64,000 bases of DNA from NCBI GenBank assembly GCA_949825025.1, contig OX463778.1:50120829-50184828 (forward strand), written 5' to 3'. Positions 13,560 to 24,630 of the stretch are shown here, piece by piece. The notes beneath the pieces are model-generated. The model made no database searches, had not been told where the DNA came from, and was given only the letters and a program-made list of their open reading frames with translations. Source of the DNA: Siphlonurus alternatus (lineage: Eukaryota > Arthropoda > Insecta > Ephemeroptera > Siphlonuridae). Both the position numbers and the translations under genes were made by a program. Position 1 is the stretch's first letter; every line of letters starts with the position of its first letter.

Positions 13560-15397
13560 ATGTCTTCGTTCTCCGAGCCAAGCTTCAGTGCCCTCACAGG
13601 CAGCCGAAGCATCTATGGCAACCAGACCGTGGTGGATACGGTCCTACCGGAAATGTTGCACCTCATCGACCCTCACTGGTATCAGTTTCCTCCTCTCAAC
13701 CCTCTGTGGCACGGACTTCTTGGCTTCGTGATCGGAGTCATGGGCGTCATCGCCATTTGTGGCAACGCCATGGTCCTCTACATCTTCTCGACCACCAAGT
13801 CGCTCCGCTCGCCGTCCAACCTTTTGGTGATGAACCTCGCCTTCTCGGACTTCTTCATGATGATCTGCATGTCCCCTGCTATGGTGGTGAACTGCTACTA
13901 CGAGACCTGGGTCTTCGGTAAGATCTGAAAATTGATACAAATATTTAGACTACAGAAAGTTATGTAAATTTATGATACACCTCGAGCTAGCACGAACGTT
14001 TGTTGACCCTGAATTTAATTGGGGATGTTGGCACAAAGCCTTTAGAGGTATCATTCATTCTACTGATTGTGAGTGATATTCTTGTCATATTTAAATTTGA
14101 AAAACTGCATCTCTATGCATTGAAATTGCAGGAGAGAACTGTTAGTGTTCGAGCCATTTCAAGGTGTTTGTATACTAATTATGTCAATATATTGACGCTA
14201 TTTTCCGCTATTTCTTATAAACTATGCATAAATGTCATAAATTTCTTCGATAATTCGAAACAGTTATAACAATAACTATAGAAGAAATATAAATTAAATT
14301 ATACAACATTTAATTTTAGAATAAAATTAGAAATTTCCATGCAGAGTATACATTTATTTGACATTGATCTGTGCAGGCCCCCTGATGTGTGAGTTGTACG
14401 CTTTCTCCGGCTCGCTGTTTGGAGGCCTCGACATCTGGACCATGGTGCTCATTGCTCTGGACCGATACAACGTCATCGTGAAGGTAAGGTCCCTTTCAAT
14501 GCAGAGAAATGTTGAAGGTGACCTCTGCTCTTTTGTCTATAGGGAATGGCTGGCAAACCAATGACAAGCAAGAACGCCATGCTGCGTATTCTGGGAGTGT
14601 GGATCTTCACCCTTGGATGGACCATCGCACCCATGTTTGGATGGAACAGGTAATGGATAGACAATACCTCAGTGTTTAGATGTATTGATACTATGATAAT
14701 TTCAGGTACGTGCCTGAAGGCAACATGACCGCCTGCGGCACTGACTACCTCAACAAGGACATGCTGAGCCGCAGCTACCTCATCTGCTACTCGATCTTCG
14801 TGTACTTCATTCCTTTGGCCATCATCATCTACGCTTACTTCTTCATCGTGCAGGCCGTGGCTGCTCACGAGAAGGGCATGCGCGAGCAAGCCAAGAAGAT
14901 GAACGTGGCGTCTCTGCGCTCCGCTGAGAACCAGGCCACTAGCGCAGAGTGCAAGCTCGCCAAGGTACATTATTCCCTCTCCCCCCCTCCTCCCATCACT
15001 AAACTCACGCTTTGTTATCTTGTGTCCTCCAGGTCGCCATCGTCACCATCACCCTGTGGTTCTGCGCATGGACACCGTACCTGATCATCAACTACCACGG
15101 TATCTTCGATGGCTCCACCATCAGCCCTCTGGCCACCATCTGGTGCTCACTGTTTGCCAAGCTCAGCACATGTTACAACCCCATCGTCTATGGCATCAGG
15201 TACCTTATTGAACATGTCATTTTATTTTTAAACAATACAACTAACAATACTCTCTCCGCAGTCACCCGAAATACCGCGCTGCTCTGTACCAGCGGTTCCC
15301 CAGCCTTTCTTGCACCGCTGCACCCGAGGGAAACGACGACGTTTCTCAAAAGTCCGGAGCCACCAACGTCAGCAACGAGGAGAAGGTCTCAGCATAA
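13560..15397 (+). CDS. Long-wavelength-type opsin 2
   Basis: Same class and exon layout as opsin 1. Exons: 13560-13917, 14377-14483, 14543-14649, 14706-14964, 15033-15199, 15262-15397, giving 377 residues. The acceptor TTTGCAG lies two bases before the ATG. Visible: NQT glycosylation site, [33 protein letters not shown], Schiff-base lysine in [13 protein letters not shown], and a C-tail [17 protein letters not shown] with a Ser/Thr-rich end (typical kinase/arrestin region). Like opsin 1 it has no intron in the DPHW codon. The 14706-14964 and 15033-15199 exons are almost the same as in opsin 1 even at silent sites, while the 14543-14649 exon differs at many residues ([14 protein letters not shown]). 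AATAAA is at 15748-15753. Confidence 0.95.
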
Positions 15398-15754
15398 TTT
15401 ACATGGACGACCGATTGGTGCGCCACCTCCGCAAGGTCCTGGCTTCACTTTGTGGAGTTGGCGTCCACTTGATTTTTCTCTGGACAACGCAATGAATGTG
15501 TCTCCTCACCGCATCCCTTCAACCTCAAAGACTGGAAATGTCTCTTTGCTTTAGTGGCTTTAGTAGCTCTGCTACTCTGCTACAGAGTTCGAGTCGTAAC
15601 GCAAAGTGGATAGTGCATCAGGCTTTAAACTTGTATTAAATTGTTAGAACATATTCAACATACATTCAAGTAATACTTTAGTTCACTATTTTTAATTTAT
15701 TCAAATGTAAAGATCCTTTTCTATTGTACCAAGCATTAAAAAAAGCAAATAAAA

Positions 15755-17215
15755 ATCTCATAAAATTATTTTTCGTTAGTATTATTATTATTTTATTATT
15801 ATACACTTATATAAATTTTATAAGCAAGAATAAGAAAACTTTCACAAAATATTAGCCCAAATATCATTATATTTTATTAATTTCAGTATATAAAGTAACA
15901 ATTATTAATGTGAAACAAAAACAATTAATTTAAAATAACCTAATCTGCAAGCGACATCGAATCAGAAATGAGATACAATTCATAATATTAGGTTATGTAA
16001 AAGTAAATAAATATTGATGTATAACATGGGGATTGTGGGTGGGATTTGTCTCTTTATATTGATCGGACGTAGCGTGAGAAGCCTCACAAGGAGAGGGTGT
16101 GAGCTTACTGGGAAGCATTCCTTAGTCAAATAATGCAAACGCCGTAAGAAAGTCCTCCAAATTAGCGATAGTTAAGGCACCGTCTACTGTTTAAATCGAA
16201 GGGGCATGAGCATTCAAATGACTGAGTCACCGGTGAGCCTCCAGCAAAATTACAATCCCGGAAATATAAAGAATCATGCTAGAACAATGATGTATAATTA
16301 TAATCTTAGTGGCCCAATAGAGCATGAAAAATAATAAAATTCCAAAAAATGAAAGCTCACACACTACAAGTAAAAAATTTCATAGTTAAAAAATTGATTG
16401 CAGAAATAATGTGTTAATTTTTTAATTAAACATTAAACTGCATGCACAAATAATAATAATAATAATAATTACATGATAATTAGAGTAATAATTAAAATAT
16501 TGTATTTTTTCAGATTTTATAATTAGCATAAATTTGAAACTTTAAATCGATGAAAAAATAATGAAATATATGTTATTTTTTTTGCATTTATTTTAAAAAA
16601 ATAGAATTTTAATCAGAATTGATATGTTCTTTATTTGACTTTGACTAGATAATATTTTTATATAATATTGTTGTATTACGCTGCAATACCAAAATGAAAG
16701 TAAAGAATACTTTGCTCTTATCATAATATGCTGGCAACAATGAATGATAACAATTATACACCGTTCCCTCTAGTTCAGTATCACCTCAGCGATTACTGGC
16801 ACAGTAGAGGCGAGGCCATTATCCTTTCCCTCCCTTATCCCTACCCATTACCCCACCTCGAGCTCAAAAATCATAGGGATGTGTATCCCTCCCTATAAAG
16901 AAATAAAATAATATGACGTGAATTACCCACCACCGTGCCTTTTGTTATATAAAATTTTTTCATATATAATATTACATACTGCAGTATATTATCAATCAAT
17001 ATGCTTATTTGTGTAAAATATTATGTTCGTTATAAATTTATACAAGCAGCCTACACTTATTGTAATTTTTATTAAGCCTTGTGTAAATCAATCCTCTGCA
17101 CTTTAATCCTGACAGTAATATTGTCCGAACATTACACTGATGGGGCTGCAGCAAACTCGCAAAGTTTTCCGGCCGCTTAGCGCTTCTCATGCCGCTAGCT
17201 GAGAATTTATCGTTA
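15755..17215. other. Intergenic DNA downstream of opsin 2
   Basis: No gene recognised. A GC-richer patch at about 16025-16265 shows no open frame or known repeat. A SINE tail fragment lies at 16800-16912. Confidence 0.5.
16800..16912 (+). mobile_element. 5'-truncated SINE tail fragment
   Basis: TATCCTTTCCCTCCCTTATC, then CCATTACCCC, CTC, ATAGGGATGTGT and an A-rich end match the 3' part of the 5S-derived SINE at 39358-39710 (TCCTTTCCCTACCTTATGCC, CATATTACCCCG, TTAGGGGTGTT, poly-A). The 5S-like head is missing. Confidence 0.55.
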
Positions 17216-17813
17216 AGGGCATTGGGTGTAACACCGGTAGTTGGCAACACTGACGTATCTTCAGCATGTTAATTTTTTATCCTTGCTCCTCGGAGTAATT
17301 TTTATGCTAGAGCTAAGCTGATTGCTGTAGTATCAAGATAATTAGTAGCCCAAGTGCACAATTTGGCTAAATAAAGCCTGATTTAAAGAAAATTATTTTT
17401 TTTTTGAAAAATGCATGTAAATTTAAAAAATTACTAAAAAATACTTTTCTTTAAATCAGGCTTTATTTAGCCAAATTGTGCACTTGGGCTACTAATTATC
17501 TTGATACTACAACAATCCGAATCAACTTAGCTCTAGCATAAAAATTACTCCGAGGAGCAAGGATAAAAAATTAACATGGTGAAGATCAGGGGCGGATCCA
17601 GCCCGCGGCTTTGGGGGGGGGGGGCGGTGCCCTATCCCGCAATGTTAAATTTTGGAGTGGGAGGGGGGGCGATGGGTGGGGGGTGGTAATACCTTCAATG
17701 TATTTTGGGACCTTTGGGGGGGGGGGCGATCGCCCCCATCGCCCCCCCCCCCTTGGATCCGCGCCTGGTGAATCAATGTTGCCAACTACCGGTGCTACAC
17801 CCAATGCTCTTAA
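17216..17813. mobile_element. Nested palindromic elements
   Basis: Outer inverted repeats: GGGCATTGGGTGTAACACCG at 17217 is mirrored at about 17790-17811. Inside lies a long hairpin (17268-17575) whose arms (CCTTGCTCCTCGGAGTAATT and AAATAAAGCCTGATTTAAAG with their complements) match almost perfectly around a centre near 17410. Next to it is a third unit, 17588-17769, with ends CAGGGGCGGATCCAG and CTTGGATCCGCGCCTGG, typical of hAT-type MITEs. Its long G and C runs create spurious open frames. The nesting indicates at least two insertion events. Confidence 0.75.
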
Positions 17814-18249
17814 CATGCCCACCGTGTACGAAACATATTGCAGAAAATCCACCACTTCTCTCCGCTTTTAACATCGCTACATAGAATTATAATTTACACT
17901 TTTATGTTTCTAATATGTAATGTCTATTTATATAATTTTAATATACACATGAGGCTTTAAAACAAACTTTCTGATAAACAATTTAGTTTCAGGCATGCTT
18001 TCTATTAAATAAGGTCTGATCTTAGTGACTTTAAATATATTATGCAACGCTTTGTACGACTGACGTATATTGCAGTGAATATATTCACAGTAACGCAGTG
18101 TGAGTATACTGTTGCAAATATAACATGTCCGAATTTACATTTTTAATGGATACTCTATTATATAGTTAGCGCACACATGCAGACAAACATTTTAGAGGTT
18201 ATACAAGTGTAACTCAGTATATTATTAATTATCAGTAGATCCTTACAGT

Positions 18250-18974
18250 ATGGAGTATCGACCTCAATTTTTTTTAATTGCAGAAATGGATAGAGGGTGC
18301 AAAGTTATGCTACCCTGATTTTTTTTTTTCAGATTTTTTAAAGCCCGGGAAGTATTTTTAAAAAATTATTGAAAGTCCTTTTTGTGCCGTCACGAGAGGC
18401 GGTAAGTCTTATCTTTTTCTTAAGGTAGAGATAACGGCGGTCAGCTGTTCGACGTAATCCCCTTTGATTAACATGTAAACCTTAGCAAATTGACGAAAAT
18501 TCTGAAATTTTTTTGAGAGGCAGATATTAGTGCCTAAAAGCCATAGAAAAAGTTTCAAAAACATTTAACGAGCCGATTTTTTTAAATTAATTTTTTAGTT
18601 TGGCTCTCCATGGGAAAGCCCTATGCTGAAAATTAAAAAAAAAAAATAATTAAAAAAAATCAGCTCGTTAAATTGTTTTGAAATTTTTTCTATGGCTTTT
18701 AGGCACTAATATCTGCCTCTCAAAAATTTTCAGAATTTTTGTCAATTTGCTAAGGTTTACATGTTAATCAAAGGGGATTACGTCGAACAGCTGTTCGGCG
18801 TTATCTCTACCTTAAAGAGCGGCGTCTCGGGTATGACGTCACAAAGAGAACTTTCGATAATTTTTAAAAAAAATACTTCCCGGGCTATAAAAAATCTGAA
18901 AAAAATCAGGGTAGCATAACTTTGCACGCTCCATCCATTTCTGCAATAAAAAAATTTGAGGTTGATACTCCGTT
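18250..18974. mobile_element. MITE family A, long composite copy
   Basis: Ends ATGGAGTATCGACCTCAA and TTGAGGTTGATACTCCGT are inverted repeats. Between the usual A arms lies a second, nearly perfect palindrome of about 370 bases: GACGTAATCCCCTTTGATTA at about 18449 has its complement at about 18770, and TTAGTGCCTAAAAGCCATAG has its complement at about 18690. It is either a longer family member or a palindrome inserted in the centre of one. The open frame crossing its right end is not a gene. Confidence 0.75.
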
Positions 18975-20045
18975 GATGGCTATCAAAATGAGGCAATTTC
19001 ACTGCAAGAGTAGCAAGGTCTTATTCAATAAAGAAAATGACAAATGTACAACTGGATTAATTTTATATTGTGATAATTGTTAGATTTTTCAGTCCAGGGA
19101 GTGTTTCAGGGAGTTTTTTATGTCTATTTTCGGCAGTCAAAAAAAGTCCATCCTTTTTATAAAAGAGGTATGTTGAAAATAGAGAATTTTAATATTTTGC
19201 CTAAAATATAAATTAGCTTTTATTGCGGTGAGGTTTAGGCAAGCCCATTCTGACACTTGGTCTAAAATAATTCCCTCAATCAGAAATATTTTGAAACAAA
19301 TTACAGTAGCATTAAATGACTTTTAGTCTGAATTTATTTTTGCACTGAAAATAGGGGTTGCATACGGAGCAAGAGCAAAGCAACTTCAAGGCTATTTGGA
19401 TGCTGAACAAGTCAAGTTTTTTCAGAACGAGGTGATAAACTGAACACGCATTAATAATTGCTGAGTTCTGTATATAGGACTAAAATGTACGTACTCTATA
19501 TCATATATACCATATTTATATAGGGAGCTTTTTTAATCTGCTTTTTGCGTTCCTTTAATTTTCAAGTTCTTTTTTTTGTATCATCCCAGATAAGGGTCAA
19601 ATTACAACTTTTGGAACATCAATAAACTCTTTTGTTTACATTACAAAGTACGAACTTGCACTATATATGCACTCATATGTTCAGAGTAAATCATAAACTC
19701 ATAAATAGTGGGACATTGCTGTGTATATTCAAGGTGCAGTACTAATTTTGACTGCGTCTGTAATTAATACATTATTTCACACTAAAAAATTATGTGAATA
19801 TTGGCTTGAGAGGGTAAAACAGCCATTCTGCAATATGTACCACTTGTTTTGATAAAAAGACAATTGTACATAAAAAATTTTATTTTTTCCTTAAACTGAC
19901 TTCCTGTGGTAAATTGACCAATTAAGGACTATGAAAAGGTATGCATGGGATTTTTAAACAAAAACGAGAAAGCATTATAAAATACTATATTATAATGCTA
20001 TGACATGTACATTACAATTATAATAAAAGAAATCATTGTTAAAAA
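18975..20045. other. Intergenic AT-rich DNA
   Basis: No gene, RNA or clear repeat recognised between the composite MITE and the AAAT microsatellite. Confidence 0.5.
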
Positions 20046-20049
20046 ATAC

Positions 20050-20178
<129 letters not shown>

Positions 20179-21278
20179 GATAAAAAAAGAAGTGTACAGA
20201 ACTGAATACTTACGTATGTTTAGTAAAAACGCAAAATAATCATTAAAATAATATGAAATGAATAAAATTTAATAAAAATTAAACATAGTTAATAAAGTTT
20301 TCATTTGCTGTAAATTTTAACACTCGTACAAAACAAAGTAAGAAAAAAAAAAAGATAAACGCATGACTGTGTTCAATCACAATATATACAGAACTTTTTT
20401 ATTTCAACTTATTTATAGCCTAAGTTAAACCTTAAATTCCATCCATAAATTTCCAAAATCCGTTCATTATAATTCTTATCAATACCAGCACTTACCACTG
20501 CTTGCCCTGCAGACGTGCCAAGCTCCGAGGCGCAGACGTGCCACGAGACGCACGTCCGAGAGATGCGCGCGGTCCAACTGACGAGCTGAAAGTGACCGCA
20601 AAGTCTCAATTACTGTTATTGGGTAAGCACTTGCTAAAAGGATCACACGTTGCAATTGGATGAACGAATTTTAGTTTCCATCTAAAGACGCTAATAGGAA
20701 GACGTACAACTTTTTCTTGAAGATGCCGTGCGGTTACGAGTAAATGCATTTCATATATTTTTAACAGTACTTCAATTAAACTCGTATCTAAATTTGAAAA
20801 TTTCATATTAAATATAACTATAAAAATTTTAATAATAATTTTTAGACAGTAAATACATGAATTAACGCCTTGTTAGCATGCATCTTAATTCCTAGCCTGC
20901 GTGAACTCTTAATGCGCTTAGGCATAGAAGAAATTAGATTTAACACACCATGCAGTCTACGCTGTGTGTAACAAAACATCAACTTTAAGCATGCATAAAT
21001 ACTTGGAGAATGCAACCCTTACGAGGACACTATATACAGCGCACTTTTTTTTATTGTTCTAAAAAAATGCCTTTTCTAAACAATATTTTTATTTTCTGAT
21101 CTACAGAAAAATTCACAAATATTATTATAATTATTGTATCCTTGTATAATATATACATTCGATTTCAAAACACAGGTGGGCTATTTTAATTTAATTTTAA
21201 TACTATACCACAGGCGTAAAGTTGAAAGGTTTCAGACGTATGCCGACGGAAACCAAACTTTAAATCTAATTTAATTTA

Positions 21279-21460
21279 TAATTTGATTAAATTTTGGTTA
21301 TTCTCAGTGTGTCCTCGGATGTATATAAAGAGATGGAGGAGTACCAGACACCGAGCCACATCCGAGAGGTCTGCAGCCGACTGTGGTAGAACCTTTTCGA
21401 GCTTCTCAATACCCTGAAGTAGTTCTCGTTGTTGAACTGCAACGATTTTCTTAATCGTCA
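21279..21460 (+). pseudogene. Orphan duplicate of the opsin 3 promoter and leader
   Basis: From GTGTGTCCTCGG through TGTATATAAAG to the leader motif TGAAGTAGTT this stretch matches the opsin 3 promoter (23688-23836) at nearly every base. It keeps TATATAA at 21322-21328 and an RCSI match (TAATTTGATTA) at 21279-21289. After the leader the copies part: the second motif is damaged (CGATTTTCTTAA) and the AAAG|GTAAAG donor is gone. No opsin exon follows before opsin 3. I read it as the remnant of a tandem duplication. It may still start transcription. Confidence 0.75.
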
Positions 21461-21519
21461 AATCACACGCAGCATTATCATTATATTTAATAATAGAAAA
21501 ATTTAGCATATCTTTACAT

Positions 21520-22700
21520 TTGTATTTCCATCGAAGATTTTATTACGTGTGGTATGTGGTTATTTTCATTTTAAAAATGTAAATAAGCGTTTAGATAAAA
21601 ATTTAACAATAAAACTGAAGCGGATGAGCAAATAAAATACACTTACATTTTTTTTTTTTTTGGATCCCAAAAAGTGCATCTTTCTTATCTCAGCTATGCG
21701 TTTATCACGTAGCTTATGATGGATTGAAGACACGGTCAGTTTGTGAGAACAATGCTCCTCCACCTTTCTGTCCACAGGAGTCCTGAAATAAAAGCAAGGG
21801 CTCGGTCCTTGGAAATCTTCCCCAAGCCCTGGCTCGAAGGGAGTGGAGGCAAGAGTTTGTTTATGTAATTATATACATAGTAGAGGGTGAGGGGAGCGCT
21901 TTTACTTTAATATCCTATATATGACAAAAAACAACCCTTGGTGGCTGGCAATCTTGCACTTATAGCAACACTGGCTCCTCGTATATCAGTCGTATTAATT
22001 CCACAACGCAAATCCACAAGTCTCACTGTCTATTGGAACTGATGTTTCAGCAGGGGTAAAAAAAAAAAAAATGTAATTGACTTTGGATTTTCTTGTGTCA
22101 TATCATAAAATCATTAAAATCTAATAAAAACTAACATTAAAACATGTAAATAAATGTTTTAATATTTTTAAGCAATACGATTTAGGTACGAAAAGCCCAA
22201 TACTCAATATGAACAATCACCAAACGCCAGAAATAGCTACGTCGATTGTCAAACTGTTACACAATAAACTGGAATATAAATACAACAAAATAATATAATA
22301 TAAAAAAGAAATAAGTTCAGTGGAAAGATTTAGAAAAAATATTAAAGAAATATATACTTAAAATGTAATATAATAAATTTTTAAAACTGCAACACAAATA
22401 ATTATGTTATTAGAAATTATCTAAATCATACTTACAGAGTCGCGCAGCAATTACTTCAGACTCGGCATTTCTTAAAGTGAACCTGCAGCATCGTAACCCG
22501 CAGAAAATATAATGCTTACTGAAACAATTACATTGACGGTCTCGGTTATCCTTTACTTGGTTCTTGCTAAGTGGATCACATAAAGCAATTATGTTAATGT
22601 GAATAAACAAACGTAAGGAGACCTTCAAAGTGAAGTCATAAATAACACTTTACTATCAGCTTAGAAATGAACTCAAATATGCTTTGATAATTTACTTTGT
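21520..22700. other. Intergenic DNA, possible remnant of duplicated opsin 3 upstream region
   Basis: No gene recognised. The stretch at about 22556-22590 (CTTGCTAAGTGGATCACA) resembles 20633-20650 (CTTGCTAAAAGGATCACA), in keeping with a duplicated upstream segment that has diverged. Confidence 0.35.
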
Positions 22701-22714
22701 AAATTTAATTAACA

Positions 22715-23032
22715 ATGGAGTATCGACCTCAAAAATTTTTACAGTAGAAATGGATAGAGGATGAAAAGTTATGTTACTCTGATTTTTTTCAGATTTTTTA
22801 GGGACCGGGAAGTATTACTAAAAAGTTTTGGCGAGGTCGGGTTCGAATCCACGTCTCTTTTGGGTCCTATCTTTTATTAAGAGAGGCGGCAAGAGGCGGC
22901 ACTTTTTCTGCACTTTCAATAATTTTTAAAAAATAGTTGCCGGGCTCTAAAAAATCTGAAAAAAATCAGAGTAGCATAACTTTGCACCCTCTATTCATTT
23001 CTGCAATAAAAATATTGAGGTCGGTACTCCAT
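22715..23032. mobile_element. MITE family A copy with a tRNA-type B box
   Basis: Ends ATGGAGTATCGACCTCAA and TTGAGGTCGGTACTCCAT are inverted repeats, with the usual mirrored core (TCAGATTTTTTAGGG and its complement). In its left half, about 22835-22852 reads GGTCGGGTTCGAATCCAC, a perfect pol III B box flanked by a T-arm-like stem. Other copies lack it. Confidence 0.8.
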
Positions 23033-23644
23033 TGTTTTTAAATGATTGATATATTTGTTATTATAAATTATAATCTTATTATATATTGTGTGAGCTAGAT
23101 TATAGTTGTACAGAGAAAATTACTTGCGCTTAAATTAAAGTAGCCTGCATATATGCATGCACACACATCTTAAAACATGCCTATAACCTCTTAACTTCTT
23201 AATTCGTTTAAACACGTGACGTCAGATGAAATTTTGTCCTGCAGTATTTGCTAATCCTTTGTAGAACGCAATACTTGAGAGCTTAATATACTGCACTCGT
23301 ATAAGGACAATGTATAATTGAATTTGCGTGCATGCGTATATACAAACAGAAGCCTAAGATGCATCTTAAACTGTTAACAAGCTTAATTGCATCAATAATC
23401 TATATAGTAATTTCTGCACTTTAACAAAACTATTTCTATAAAAATACTCTATAGATTTACCATTAATAATTCCAAATTAATACAAATTTAAAATATCATG
23501 AAACATACCAATATTTTTGGTTAAGTCACAAAAGCATGTGTATTTTTCTTAATTTTACTGTCTAAGAAGATGGAAGGAATAAATTGTATGGTTTCAGATA
23601 GTGTGTCTTAAGACGGATGCAAATCTAGATCCAATTTTAATGTA

Positions 23645-23855
23645 TAATCAGATTATTAAATGTGCATGCAAAGAGTGGGAGTTCCCAGTGTGTCCTCGGG
23701 TGTATATAAAGGGATGGAGGAGAACCAGACACCGAGCCACATCCGAGAGGTCTGCAGCCGACTGTGGCAGAACGTCCTCGAGCTTCACAATACCCTGAAG
23801 TAGTTCGCTGTTGAACTGCAACGATTTTCTTCAGGACCTTGCTGTCAAATCAAAG
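23645..23855 (+). promoter_or_regulatory. Opsin 3 promoter and leader exon
   Basis: Perfect RCSI match TAATCAGATTA at 23645-23655, TATATAAA at 23703-23710, initiator-like CCAGAC around 23725-23730. The leader motifs are TGAAGTAGTTCG at 23796 and CGATTTTCTTCA at 23822. The donor is CAAAG|GTAAAG at 23855/23856. RCSI is the Pax6-class element required for photoreceptor expression of fly opsins, so eye expression is expected. Confidence 0.8.
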
Positions 23856-24537
23856 GTAAAGTCAATTGTTACAAGTTATTATATTATGAGTTTATGAGTA
23901 GAAAAAAAGTGATTATGAGTTATTCAACATAAATTAAAAAAAAAAAAAAAAATTATGACTCCCTTATTATTATTATTTTTTTTTTTTTTTTTTTCATTAT
24001 TTTATTTAATAGATTAAGTTTTGCCTATAATGGCTCATGTTCATGCAAGTTTCTAGGTTCCCAAGTTTCATTGTGACCATACATTTCACATTAAATTGGG
24101 AGGTTGTAAACAACGACAAATAATACGCACTAATGCCACAAATGGTTTGGTTTGTATGCAGCCAAATATTTTGCAAGCAGGCAAATGCAATGCATCCACA
24201 AATCTTTTAGTTATAAAGAAAGATTAACAATGTAATTGCTTTAACATAATCTTTTGTTCGCTGCGCAACTGTAAAATGTTCATACTTTCTACTCTTTCCA
24301 GTTTCATAAATTACTTTGAAAATAAGCTGTAATTAAATATATGTTAATTCAAAAAATTAAGCAAATAAATTAAAATTACTGCAATTAAGTGGGAAATCAT
24401 TGTACCTTTAATATGCTTTTAAGTATAAAATAATAAATATAGGTAAATGCTCAAAAATTTCATTCTTGAAAAAGATTAAAAAAAACAAGAAATAAAAAAA
24501 TAAACAGAAATAATGAAATGTTAAGATGTACTAATAC

Positions 24538-24541
<4 letters not shown>

Positions 24542-24576
<35 letters not shown>
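24542..24576. repeat. (TA)n microsatellite in the opsin 3 leader intron
   Basis: About 17 TA units roughly 50 bases before the acceptor. Confidence 0.9.
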
Positions 24577-24580
<4 letters not shown>

Positions 24581-24630
24581 TCATAACCACCATTTGCTTA
24601 TTGTACTGTATTCGTCCTTTTCAGTTACAG

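Noticed and set aside
17586..17871. Gly- and Pro-rich frames
   Set aside because: Produced by the G and C runs of a MITE-like unit.
18778..19002. 74-codon reverse-strand frame
   Set aside because: Lies across the right arm of a palindromic MITE.
20409..20609. Reverse-strand frame in a GC-rich patch with a donor-like GTAAGT
   Set aside because: It could be a leader exon, but contains a short internal repeat (GGCACGTCTGC) and no connecting exon was found.
22835..22852. A tRNA gene
   Set aside because: Only a T-arm-like piece is present; no acceptor, D or anticodon arms fold around it.
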